Source: Lepidostoma basale
Taxonomy: Eukaryota; Arthropoda; Insecta; Trichoptera; Lepidostomatidae
Direction: 5' to 3'
DNA length: 64,000 nt
NCBI GenBank assembly: GCA_022606425.2
Contig: JAHDVF020000578.1
Coordinates: 868,001 to 932,000 of the forward strand
Part shown: positions 53,438-64,000 of the stretch, in pieces
How positions within the stretch are numbered: position 1 is the stretch's first letter
How the letters are laid out: each line of letters starts with the position of its first letter
Notes under the pieces: generated by a model
The model's input: the letters and a program-made list of their open reading frames with translations, nothing else
Databases searched by the model: none
What the model was told of the DNA's origin: nothing
Translations under genes and position numbers: made by a program

Positions 53438-55370
53438 TATTTGATTGAAAGATGCTGATGTCCTACTTTTTTTCCTATTGCGAAAATATTTTTTTTCAAA
53501 ATGGTGTACTTACAACAGTTATTTTCCATAAAATTATCTACAATGTGACGTAGGCTTTTTTTTGATTGGGTGTCATGTTCAAAAGTAATAATTTTTTCCA
53601 ACTCAAAATTTCAATGAAAATTTGAGTTTTTTTCTCTCAAACAGATGACATTTCTAAAAATTCAATCCCTACGTCACTCGATAGCTATTCCAATTATTAA
53701 TAATAGACAATTTGTTTTTTTGATTTCAGACAAGCATTATAAAGAAATCATGTACACCGTCAGCAAGGATTTTCAAAACAGGGCTCTACATATCTCTGCC
53801 ATTTTTTGTTCAATATCTAATATTGTAAGATTATTTTATTATATATAATGGCTGTGTTAAAAAAAATAATAATTATGCCTATTTTTCTGGTCGCCAAGGT
53901 GGCGTAACCCCTTATTTAATTAAAAAAAAAAAAAAGTCAATGTTTCTATTGTCTTTGTCTGTATAACTCTCATGTATTAGCTACATTTTTCATAAATTAA
54001 AAATAAAATTAAACCAACAAAAAAATATTTTAAAGATTTTAAGGTGAAAAAAAAGCTTAAAAATTTAATTAAAAACAAAATTGTCTTAAAACAATTTCTT
54101 CAGGTTTAAAGGTGTTAATGACTAATATCAAATGATTTAGATTGTCCCATAAGGGGTTAGGATCAAAATCGGAATTAACACAGTTTGCATATTATGTTTA
54201 ATAATAACCTCATGGAGGTTAACTTTTATAAAAAGACAAAAATGTTTTTTTACAATAAAAAAAAAAATCATAAGTCAGCAATGACGGATCTTTGATTATT
54301 CATATTTTTTTAAATATATGAATATAATTGAGCTATATAAAATAATTACAAGCCATTAATAATAATAATAATAATAATAAACTAAAAAAAATCTAATTTT
54401 CACGAATTAACACACTTTTTTATTGCATAAAAAAATACTGCTATAATAATAAAATGGAATTTCACAGCATTAATGCCTCAAGTTTATACATATTATTTCA
54501 TTCCTACGTGAATATTTGGATAAAATAAAAATTATAAACAAACACAATTTAATTTCCTTTAGCAATTCATTAATATTATTTTCATATATTGTTGTATTGC
54601 GTTATTAACAATAAATAAAATTTAAGATCAACAATAATAAAATAGCATATAACATTAGAACATAGCATTGCAAGTGTTTATCTTAAATATCTGAGCAAGG
54701 TACTTCTAAGTAGGTACTTTATTTCAAAATATTTGTGGTTGGTAATATGAGATCTGTCAAGTTGAAACCTCATTTTCTATTTGCCTCCAATGTGTATATT
54801 AGGAAATAAAAACATTGAATAACTGATCAGGATTGCATGAAGATGTCTCATCATAGATTCATTTATTTTTTAATTAAATTTATAGCTGCCAGAAAGAACA
54901 TTAAAAAAAAAGGCAGACCAAAGACCATTGTAATAGGAAACAATTCCAATTGCGCAGATCCATATAAAATTTATTAAGTCATGTGTGTATTGTTACCTAT
55001 TATTGCTGTAGAATGAAGAAGAGTTTGAAATGATTATGTCTCCATTGACAAAGTGCCAGCTGAACCAAAGAAGAAATAAAACAGCTCTTAAATTAACAGC
55101 GAAATCGCAAACATATCAATGTACTTCACTAAGCATTACTTCAAACTTTGATTTAATTCCCTTTAAAATAGATAATATTTAAAAAAAATCAAGTTGATGA
55201 CATATAAACAAAAGATCGTGAATGTTAAACTCAAGCATTTGTTTATTTCGTTTATTCTAAGAATAAAATGTGTGTCCTGACCAGCAACAGTATGTATTGT
55301 AAAAATGTATCCACTGGACAATTGACAATTAATTTGTTGATATCTGTTATGTATGCATTACAAGTAAGAT
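53438..55370. other. AT-rich intergenic DNA with a possible MITE
   Basis: GTAACCCCTTATTTAAT (53906) and CCCATAAGGGGTTAGG (54148) are short inverted ends 260 bp apart and may mark an old MITE. An AAT microsatellite lies at 54357-54380. Nothing else is recognised. Confidence 0.35.
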
Positions 55371-55371
55371 A

Positions 55372-55913
<542 letters not shown>

Positions 55914-55984
55914 GTTATTACATTTTTCCTGGAAGGATTGAATCTAGTTATTAGATTAGGAGGCAAGGGTACTGTTCCTTAGAT

Positions 55985-56431
55985 CAGTGCTCCGCAATCT
56001 TTTCTCACCTACGGCACACATAAGTTCTTCCTAGAATTCCGCGGCACACCAAAACCTAAAATTCGGTCTGGACGTGGGGGTCAATCAGCTTTGGAGACGT
56101 TTATTTTAGCTCATCGGCGACTTCCGGCTAGTAGAAATCAGCAGCGACGGTTTTTTTTGCTCGTCCCGAAAGATCGAAGGACCAAATTTTCGCGAATTCT
56201 TCTGGCCGGAAGTCGCTGTTAAGTTAAAAAATTGAGGTTGCCAGCAACCGATTTTTCTCGAATGACCTAAAATAACCAAAAATGTCACCAATGTCTCCTG
56301 AACTGATTTACGAATGAGTCGACTGTTTCGCAATTCACGAGTTCTGACTAGAACTAAATATTTTTTTTCATTATACATTTGGCTGCGGCACATTTGCATC
56401 CGGCTCGCGGCACACCAGTTGCGGAGCACTG
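55985..56431. mobile_element. hAT-type non-autonomous element, 447 bp
   Basis: Ends CAGTGCTCCGCAATCTTTTC and GCACACCAGTTGCGGAGCACTG, with perfect 8-bp target duplications CCTTAGAT (55977-55984, 56432-56439). Sub-terminal GCGGCACAC repeats occur at both ends. The minus frame 56429-56106 is not transposase-like. Confidence 0.92.
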
Positions 56432-56737
56432 CCTTAGATCTTTAATCTATTGGCTTACTGGCATATTTTGATTGCCTAATCCAGGCTTAGGTAAGCCGAT
56501 GGGTAAAGTTATGCAAACAAATTCAAATTAACATAATTAAAATCTTAAATAATTTATGAAAAAAGAGAATTAAAAAAACTAAAGAGCAATGCAGAGTGAA
56601 GATGTGACGTTGTTCAGCCCCAAAGCGAATGCTAAAAGTATTAATTTAGTCTTGTAATTTATGGTATGTATCTTACACTTCAGATTAGAAACGTTACATT
56701 AAACAATGTCTGTGTGTAATTACTATTCCTGCGGGTG

Positions 56738-59700
56738 TCAGGCCTGCGGGGGTTCGTCGGACAAGCTTGGCTGCATCAGCTGGGAGCTGTCTTCGTGAGG
56801 GTCTGAGACAGAGGACGAGCTGGATCCGTTGACTTGACGTGGTCGGACCGAGGATGTACTGGGCGCAGAGTCCAGATCTGTAGTGGTATCCGAGGATGAA
56901 GATCCGGCGGAACTAGAAGATGTGGTACTGTTACCAGCTATCGCGTCGTCTGTTGTCGTGTCCGTTCTCTCCTGTGTGGGATCCATTCCTCTGTAATGGA
57001 AAAAATAAACTAATATTACAATTATCTGATGTTGAGAAGGCAGAATACTCCATAGAAATAAAATCATTTATATTTTGATCATGTGTTATTAATTAGAAAG
57101 GTATTGATCTCTAAAGTGCTTATGTCCAGCAGTTTGATTGACAAACCAGAGGCAAGATGTTTCAGTAAATTGGGATATAAAACAATATTGCAAAATAAGG
57201 CCACTTGATGCGCCTTCATGGACTAGGAACACACAACAGTACCTAGAATCGACGAGAGATGAATACATTCAGAAACTTGCTGAAAGTTTTTACGAAAAAC
57301 TCCCCTTAACATCTTATTAACCAAATCACCTTTCCAACACTGTTCCCATCAGAATAGCCATAATAGCTGAACCTCAATATCCCAGAAATCCAAGTTCAAT
57401 CTACTTTTTCGTGTCAATGCCAAGCTAGTTATGTAGGTATGGCTCAAAAAGGACCCTATCTCTCTTTATCGAGGATTGCATTGATATGAGGTTATGGATA
57501 GCTACCACAATATTTTTTTTTAAACTAACACCAAAGATTTGAATCAATGGTATTCAAATTATTATACAGTCTGCACTATGAACAGAATATAATTTATTAT
57601 TATGAAGAATATACAAACTTTTGAAATCCTTTGGTCTGGCATGTGTTGTAAGCACCACAGTGGGCACACTTCAACCCCACCACGTGGAATTTTACAGTGG
57701 ACACCTAGAATATAAAAAAAATTACAACTAACCATTCTTTAAGAGCAAGTATATTAATTTTAATGTTTTTCATTTAAAATTGGATGGGTGTATTTATCAT
57801 TCAGCGTTTAATAAATAACTTTTGGAAACCAACAATAAAAAGAAATTATCGATATATTCTGTAAACAATTAAACCTAAAGAACAGAAAAATACATATTGT
57901 TTTTTGAAGTGATAATAATAAATTGGAGAATTAGTCATCTCAAGGGCTCTGTACATTGTAAAAATCTGTATTAAAAAAATAATACGAATGAAAACATCTG
58001 TTGCGCCTGCCTAAGTCATAATAATAAAGTTTTTTCTTCATTCCATGAAAAAAATTAACTAACAAAATTACCTTGTGACAGTCTTTACACAAAATAGTTG
58101 CCTTGTACTCGGAGTATTCAGTTGGCATGGGTGTCATGGCCACCTCTGAATCCAGGTACTTCCACAGCTGAAAAAAAAAAAAACATTAATCGTTTTTAAA
58201 TGTGCACAATTTAAACCAAACTAGCTATACTTTATCTTTTTACAGTTGGCAGAGTGAGTAGTGGATTAGGAGCCAAATTTTTTGTCCAATACATAAGAAC
58301 CAGGAAGTATTTTTAATAGCATTTTTAACATGTTTGTATAGGCTATAAGCAATTATACCAGTAGTTGTATGAAAAATAGTCTGATGGTTTCCTGGAAGGG
58401 AATTGCCTGTGTCGCATCTTCCAAATAAAATAATTTCATTATGTAAAAGAAGGTGAGAGCATTATGCAGAAGAAAGATGAGAGCAGAATAAATGCTGTAG
58501 AGACGAGGTCCCTAAGACGTTTGAGTGGTAGAATGATATACAACAGAATCTCAAATGCTGACATAAGAAAGGAATGCAGAGCGAAAGAAGGTATTATGAA
58601 CAAAATTATGAAAGGATCGCTGCGTTGGTTCGGACATATGGAGCACATGGATGGAGAAAGAATGGTTAAGAAAGTATACATTAATGATGTAAATGGAGTA
58701 CGGAGTCGAGGCAGACCGAGGAAAACATGGCATAACAAAATTAATCAAATTTTAAAGGTTGGTCATGTTAGAAGTCGGAAGAATCGACGTGCGTGTATGA
58801 ATGTGGAGGAAGCTAGAGAAGTGTGTCAGGATAGAGTAGTGTGACTGCTCAATATTGACAACCTCCGTGGCAGGGTGGTAAAAGCTCTGACTTTCATACT
58901 TTCCCGGGTTTGATTCCCGGCGATGGCAGTGTGATTGTCACACTGTCTTTGGTGTGGTGTAGAATTCACTTGACAATAAAATGGCGATAGTTAAGCTACC
59001 TATCACATGTCATGGGAATCAATATAATAGCTAAAAACAATTAGTATACAGTAATTAGTATACAGTAATTAGTATACAGTAATTGGGTTCAAACGACCTA
59101 CTCTATAAAAAAAATAGTTGTGAATCTTTTGGCCCCAAACAGCATAACACTCAGGCCATGGCAGGCAAAAGGCCAACAAAGAACACGTTGCTAGGCACAA
59201 ATGTCTATGGGTCGGTCAGACCCTGAGACGGAACTAAACCTTCATCACTAAGGGTGCATTAGACTGGTCCTCCCTGTGGGTGGAAAGAAGAAGTGAGGCA
59301 GACCTAGAGCCACCTGGAAAACAACCTTGCAGGACGAAGTTAAGGCGGCAGCCCTAACTTGGAATGGTGTAAGGCATCAGGCGTGCAATAGCGTTTGAAT
59401 GGAGAAGAAACATTGAGGCCCTATGCACCATGAATGTGTGACAGGATAATAAGTTTGTAAGCAGGATAAGACATTCTACGATTTCACCATCATCAAGCCA
59501 GTGGTGACATATGGTTCCGAGTCATGGACAATGACTCTTAACCTGCTTGCTTCTGGTGATGCCGGTGAGGAGAGCAATCAAACTGCTGAACATGATCGCT
59601 TCGGAGATCGATGTCTTTCATATTAGTGAAAGTACGTTCAGAAGACAAATACTCTTGACTTTGGAGAGTATCTTGTATTCCTAATGTCGAACCATCTTTC

Positions 59701-62700
59701 ATGCGTTCCTGGTATTATATATTTTTTATGTTTTACCCGTTCTCAGTAGATGCCTTAAACTATAATTGTTGTTTGTAATATCTTTTGAGAAAATAAACTG
59801 ATTTGATTAGTGTGTTGTTTTTTAAAGAAGAACAATGAATCTACTCATTTGAGAATAGGATCCTAACAATGATCCAGACCATGTGTTTTCATTTCATTTA
59901 TTTATTTATTTCATTTCATTTATTTATTTTAAACATATCTAAAGCATTACAGATTTTTTTTTTCCAATACACTAAAGATACAAGTTAGAGATACACAATA
60001 ATATACATAATAGATTAATAAAAAGAGCGAGAAACACAAGATGCATGACAAATTAATAAAATAAATATACCATACAATTATAATAAAGATAGTACTTCCC
60101 TCAGATGAGCCAAACTATCACAAAATATGTCAAACTCCGAGGTATTACGATTAAGCAAAGATAATGCTCTACCTACCGGCATAACCATTGGCAGGTTGGT
60201 GTTGCAGCAGGAACCCTGGGGGGTTCCTGCTAATAAGGGCTACTGGGATGACCCAGTAGCCCTTATAACGAGCACCACGAGAGCCGGTTGCCTAGCATGG
60301 ATTGGGCATGTTTGCCGAGCAAGAGAGACCAGAGCAATCAAGATACCGTACGCATCAAGACCGACCGGAGTAATATCTCTACGAAGGCCTAGTGGATAAT
60401 GTTCTGGCTGATCTGGCTAGGTTGGGTCAAACGGACTGATGGAAACGAAAGGCGCAGGATCAAGGAGCCTAGAATAAAATCTTCAAGGAGGCTAAAACTC
60501 TTCAAGAGTCGTATGGCTATAGGAAGTAAGCATTCCAAGATTTCTACTTACTCTAGTCATGTCGATCATGCTTGTCTGGCATATAGGGCAAGCATAGTGG
60601 CCGGAGTGTAGCAGCTCCTCGAAGCACGTGCGATGCAGCAGGTGTCCACAGTCAGGGATGTGGCACGGGATTCGTGACGTGTGGATGTCCTCCAAGCACA
60701 CCGGGCAATTGGAGCGGGACACATTCTGAGGGGCATGACATGTTTATTCATCTTTGCGTCTCCCTCTGTCTTTGTATATATTCCATCTCTGCGTGTACAA
60801 ATAATCGCATTTACTAAGCTATTAAAATTAAAATCTTACTTGGATGTTAAATCCAATTTAAAAAATATTACAGTTGCCTGAGAGATGACACAAAAGTCCA
60901 GATCAAATAGGACATAAAAAAAAAAATTATTCCACATGTGGTAAGCAAAAAATAACAATGCTTTTATTTTTACCACTAAATATAACGTTATACCCAATCT
61001 TTTAAATTTCTAAATAAATATCAGGTTTCATAACTAATACATACACCGAAAATTAATATTTTTTCAAATCAGTTTATAAAAAAAGTACTGCCTCACTGAT
61101 AACTAAACATATTGTGAAGACATTCCAGTGATAATTTATTAAAATATATTAAATCTAGGGACAAAAGAGGAAGCGTCTCAAAAGTTGAACTCTTAAATAC
61201 CAGAAGATCCAAGTTCCATTACAAGACTCTGTTAAAAATGTCTGAATATTATTTAAATAGTTATGAACATAAGCTCTTCTTCTCTTCCCCTCGGGAACAG
61301 ACTTTTTTTTAAATACACAATCCCAACTCTAACTGATTTTCCATTCCCCGACAATAATGTAGGACTTTATTATAAATCCTAAATCCCCCTTCGCCCTCAT
61401 TCGGAGAAGCACTCCGGGCCATACATTTAGCCCTAACATAAAACAATTACAAAATCACATCCAACAATGTTTCCTACAGACGTAAGAGGAATAGCCATTA
61501 GAGCAGAACCTCTGTAAGCCCGAAGATCCAAGTCCAAGTTGGCTATGCAAAATGAAACTGTTATAAATGATTTGAAAATAAATAACATGCTCACACTCAA
61601 TAGGTAAACAATAATCATCTAGTGCAAGTAGTGCCCATTAAAGATTACGTTCTATTAGCGGATAATGCCAACAGATGGCGTTAAGTTTACAGAAATAATT
61701 GAAAGCGGAGCACTAGTTGACACTGTAAATATTAGAACTACTATTTATAGAAAGAGACATGCATATTCTAACTCTGGAAAATAAACATCCTGAAAACCTC
61801 CATTGTAAATAAAATATCATACGTAATTATTACGTAGACGCTACCACTTAACCATTGTAATGTTTCTTTTAATATTTAGATGTGAGAATATTATTCCCGC
61901 ACCACAGATTAACAATTCGCATTGGCGCATATCTGCTATAAGGTCACCAGCTTATTGGCATTATGCCTAGAGATAGAAGCCCCATCGTAACACGCTCTTT
62001 TGCCTCGGAACCCGTTGTCCTATGAACACATCTGTAACTGTTTTTATTTCAGCCTGGCAACACACGTAAGCCTGCATGTTCTCTACTTTTTCTACGTCAC
62101 CTTACCACCTATCCAGTTTCTTAATATGTACACATATACACTACATATACATGTAAATATATTTTTATTACATGTTTAATATTTAGTTTACGATTCATTT
62201 AATTTTACTGTTTTACCCAGAATATGTAGATTTGCGAAATGCTAAAATATACTTGTTGAAAAAAGCTAATGTAAAGTTAATTGCCATACATCTATAATTA
62301 ATCCATAAAACATTTTAAAATGTAAAAAATACATTTCATCATATTTTTTTTAAGTCTTCATCACTTCTTTAGAAACCATATAAATTGTAATTCTCAAATA
62401 CACATACACATTTAGTGCTTATATAGAACCATTACGATATGAACCACATCAAATGAAAATGTATTTCTATCCTAAAGATGACAAATAAAATCATCTCAGA
62501 ATGTGATGCAATATCAAATATTTCCAGTAAGTACCTACTAGATATTATAAAACCTAGCATAAATTATCTATGGGCATGTTAAACCTATTGGTGAAGCTAG
62601 GACCTTCGTAAATTCTTTTGTAGTGACACGTTTAGATTATTGCAACGAAATGTACGCTGGATTGCCAAATAATCAATTAAGCAGAATACAAAGCGTATTC

Positions 62701-63755
62701 AATGCTGCTGCCCGATTGTTTATGGGGCAACAAAAATACTGTCATATCATGCCGCTCCCGAAGGACCTTTACTGGCTTAAAATCTGAGAGCGAGTAAAAT
62801 ATAAATTGTATTGTCAAATATTGTTTAAGGCTCGACACCAGAGAGCGCCAGCGTATAAATCGGACCTCTGCGTGACACCCATGCCAACGGAAAGGCAACG
62901 TTCACTCCGATCAGTAGAAACAAGTGCAAACAACATAATAATTCCAGTCAGAGCCAATAAAACAACTTTCTATGATTGTGCTTTCAGCGTTGCGGGTCCG
63001 TTGGCGTGGAATAGCCATGTTAGTATTAAGTATGAGGATAAAACTAACTAACTAACTAACCATCACGCCATTTCCCTGGAGGGGTAGGCAGAGAGGATGG
63101 ATCGCCACAATGCTCTGTCCTGGCATACCTCTTGGGCTTCCTCTACATTCATACATCGTACCATGCACACACGTGATTATTCCGACTTCGAATGTGGCCC
63201 CCTTTTAGTAATTGATTAATTTGGTCATGCCATGTTTTACTCGGTCGTCCTCGGCTTCTTTTTCCACTCACGCTGCTTGTGTACAACTTTTTAACCATTC
63301 TTCTCTGAGGATATGACGGATATAAAGATAGTGACGTTAAATTTAAGAAACTTTTAAAGACTGCACTGTTTGGTCAGTCATTTCCTAGTGCTCCCCTTGG
63401 AGTAATTGATTTTACAAAACGGCGCACTTAAAATGCAAGTCATCTGAATAATAATAAATAATTAAAATGGATTGGAGAAAGACAAAGGTGACTGAGAAAT
63501 GCATAAGAAAAAAAGAGCAAAAGTAATTTTTTTATAGTTTCTACAGGGTATTCAACAATAAAAATAGTGTACGAAGATAATGGTTACCTCAACACATCTG
63601 TGACCATCCCTCAGCAGCTGCACGGGCAAGCACATGTTGCATACTTCGCAGTGGAAAAAGCGGTCCCGTCCTCCAACGCGGCAGATCCCGCAGCCATCGC
63701 AGTGGTATTGCCGCTTATCCTCGTCATCAAACAGATTGCACACAAGGCAAGTGTA
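56738..63755 (-). CDS. RCHY1: RING finger and CHY zinc finger E3 ubiquitin ligase (RCHY1/Pirh2), 5' part off window
   Basis: E3 ligase; the mammalian orthologue Pirh2 ubiquitinates p53 and other targets. Exons on the minus strand: 63755-63588, 60725-60552, 58167-58072, 57704-57619 and 56990-56738, all GT-AG and in phase (777 nt, 258 aa plus stop). The first exon here carries the CTCHY zinc finger ([20 protein letters not shown]). The second carries the C3H2C3 RING ([27 protein letters not shown]). The next two give [11 protein letters not shown] and the zinc-ribbon cysteines ([19 protein letters not shown]). The last exon encodes an 84-residue Ser/Thr/Asp-rich tail absent from the human protein. 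The CHY domain and start codon must lie beyond 64000. Introns hold LINE, SINE and repeat fragments. Confidence 0.96.
57315..57410 (+). repeat. Interior fragment of the hAT MITE family
   Basis: AACCAAATCACCTTTCCAAC, ACTGTTCCCATCAGAATAGC and TAGCTGAACCTCAATATCCC match the centre of the MITE at 25066-25314, without its ends. It is in RCHY1 intron sequence. Confidence 0.6.
57965..58030 (-). repeat. Short T-family fragment
   Basis: AATACGAATGAAAACATCTG followed by TTGCGCCTGCCTAAGTCATA matches the left arm of the T family with most of the interior deleted. It lies close to the RCHY1 exon ending at 58072. Confidence 0.45.
58455..58845 (+). mobile_element. LINE fragment of the (TTAG)n-tail family, open frame
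   Basis: Plus frame: [93 protein letters not shown]. It stops before the (TTAG)n tail, where a SINE starts (58850). It lies antisense in RCHY1 intron sequence. Confidence 0.85.
58850..59030 (+). repeat. tRNA-derived SINE, plus copy
   Basis: Head GTGGCAGGGTGGTAAAAGC (A-box-like), GGGTTTGATTCCCGGCGATG (B-box-like), body CAGTGTGATTGTCACACTGT, GTGGTGTAGAATTCACTTGA, end CACATGTCATGGGAATCAAT. It is the most complete of the four copies. Three direct repeats of about 16 bp (TTAGTATACAGTAA) follow at 59041-59085. Confidence 0.85.
59110..59460 (+). mobile_element. LINE fragment, family H (plus)
   Basis: TTTTGGCCCCAAACAGCATA, GGCCATGGCAGGCAAAAGGC, GAGGCAGACCTAGAGCCACC and CAACCTTGCAGGACGAAGTT mirror the minus-strand copy at 28838-29400 in order. 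The frame is broken. Confidence 0.7.
59480..59820 (+). repeat. Repeat family X, 3' end
   Basis: TCTGGTGATGCCGGTGAGGA, GAAAGTACGTTCAGAAGACA, ATGCGTTCCTGGTATTATAT, TTTTGAGAAAATAAACTGAT. It gives the plus-strand order of the family seen reversed at 18130 and 23200. Confidence 0.6.
60120..60535 (+). repeat. Family X head joined to LINE-like fragment
   Basis: 60120-60215 matches family X (CCGGCATAACCATTGGCAGG). 60225-60535 matches 51950-52265 (GTTGCCTAGCATGGATTGGG, GGCTAAAACTCTTCAAGAGT). The repeat ends about 17 bp from the splice donor of the RCHY1 RING exon. Confidence 0.6.
60890..62570. other. RCHY1 intron, mostly unassigned
   Basis: AT-rich. 61440-61550 (AATCACATCCAACAATGTTT, GACGTAAGAGGAATAGCC, AGCAGAACCTCTGTAAGCCC) and, weakly, 61150-61240 match the interior of the hAT MITE at 25066. 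Nothing else is recognised. Confidence 0.45.
62575..63450 (+). mobile_element. CR1-like LINE 3' fragment split by another LINE
   Basis: The plus frame reads [42 protein letters not shown], then in a second frame KYKLYCQIL...RQRSLRSVE...[11 protein letters not shown], the conserved end of CR1-type reverse transcriptases. It resumes after the insert with AAGAAACTTTTAAAGACTGC and ends CCCCTTGGAGTAATTGATTT, CAAAACGGCGCAC. The insert is at 63040-63305. Confidence 0.82.
63040..63305 (-). mobile_element. LINE fragment of the (TTAG)n-tail family inserted in the CR1-like copy
   Basis: On the minus strand it ends in (TTAG)n (ACTAACTAACTAACTAACC at 63043), preceded by the tail block GGCGTGATGG-like CCATCACGCCATTTCCCTGG. 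The inner end is AACCATTCTTCTCTGAGG. It interrupts the frame of the CR1-like copy. Confidence 0.8.
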
Positions 63756-64000
63756 CTAGAATCAAGATTGTACAAGAAGATTGTAGTATGGCCAATAGAA
63801 GATACCTAGAGTAAAATTTAAACTTATTTCCTGACCTCTTAGAATAAACTGCCAGGATTTCTACAATTGATTTGTTTCACCCTACAAATAGTATTAATAT
63901 TTCACCTTATAAAAAGTATAATTTTAAGTTTTTAATGACAATGGGTTGACATGGGATTCTGACGGGTAGTAGAGCAACAAGTATACCTCTATAAAATGTA
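63756..64000. other. RCHY1 intron, right edge
   Basis: AT-rich intron sequence upstream of the CTCHY exon. No further coding exon is seen before the window ends. Confidence 0.5.

Noticed and set aside
58850..58940. tRNA gene on the plus strand
   Set aside because: Same SINE head; acceptor and anticodon stems do not pair.

Overview
The window is nuclear DNA from an insect, most likely a moth or butterfly. It is AT-rich, its genes have GT-AG introns, and the introns and gaps are packed with retroposons, tRNA-derived SINEs, mariner, pogo and hAT elements. The order Lepidoptera is inferred from overall repeat character, not proven.

Five host genes can be modelled to the base. (1) 38-3277, minus: 26S proteasome ATPase Rpt4/PSMC6, with its last codons off the left edge. 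(2) 6607-7290, plus: EMC7, an ER membrane protein complex subunit, in one exon. (3) 12485-27335, minus: an eight-exon PH + IRS-type PTB docking protein of the Dok/IRS family, 703 aa. (4) 27761-38065, plus: ceramide-1-phosphate transfer protein (CPTP), four exons, 210 aa. (5) 56738-63755, minus: RCHY1/Pirh2 E3 ubiquitin ligase, five 3' exons, with its 5' part off the right edge. The start codons of genes 3 and 4 are 425 bp apart, head to head, so they probably share a promoter region. Genes 1 and 2 are also divergent, with a mariner between them. Genes 4 and 5 converge across about 18.7 kb of repeats.

The rest is mobile DNA: a nearly full-length CR1/Jockey-type LINE with an unbroken 965-codon ORF2 in intron 4 of the Dok-like gene; more than a dozen fragments of a LINE whose 3' end is (TTAG)n; a SINE that shares that tail; other LINE remnants; a full-length but broken mariner; several pogo/Tigger-like elements; four hAT-type non-autonomous elements with exact or near-exact target duplications; several MITEs; and a tRNA-derived SINE family.

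The most unusual signal is a recurring architecture. Short sequences resembling the 3' ends of Penelope-like elements (PLEs) occur as head-to-head inverted pairs, and many contain a hammerhead-ribozyme-like core (CUGANGA - hairpin - GAAAC - palindrome - NUH). The clearest anchor is an apparently perfect 237-bp inverted repeat at 38649-39168. Both arms encode what looks like the C-terminus of a PLE GIY-YIG endonuclease, and a hammerhead-like core follows at 39301-39342. Related pairs lie at 25795-26016 (a perfect 222-bp palindrome), 48822-48915, 49265-49450 and in the T family (1741, 8412, 11372, 42538, 48484). All splice sites, stems and matches were read by eye; no alignment, folding or database search was run.
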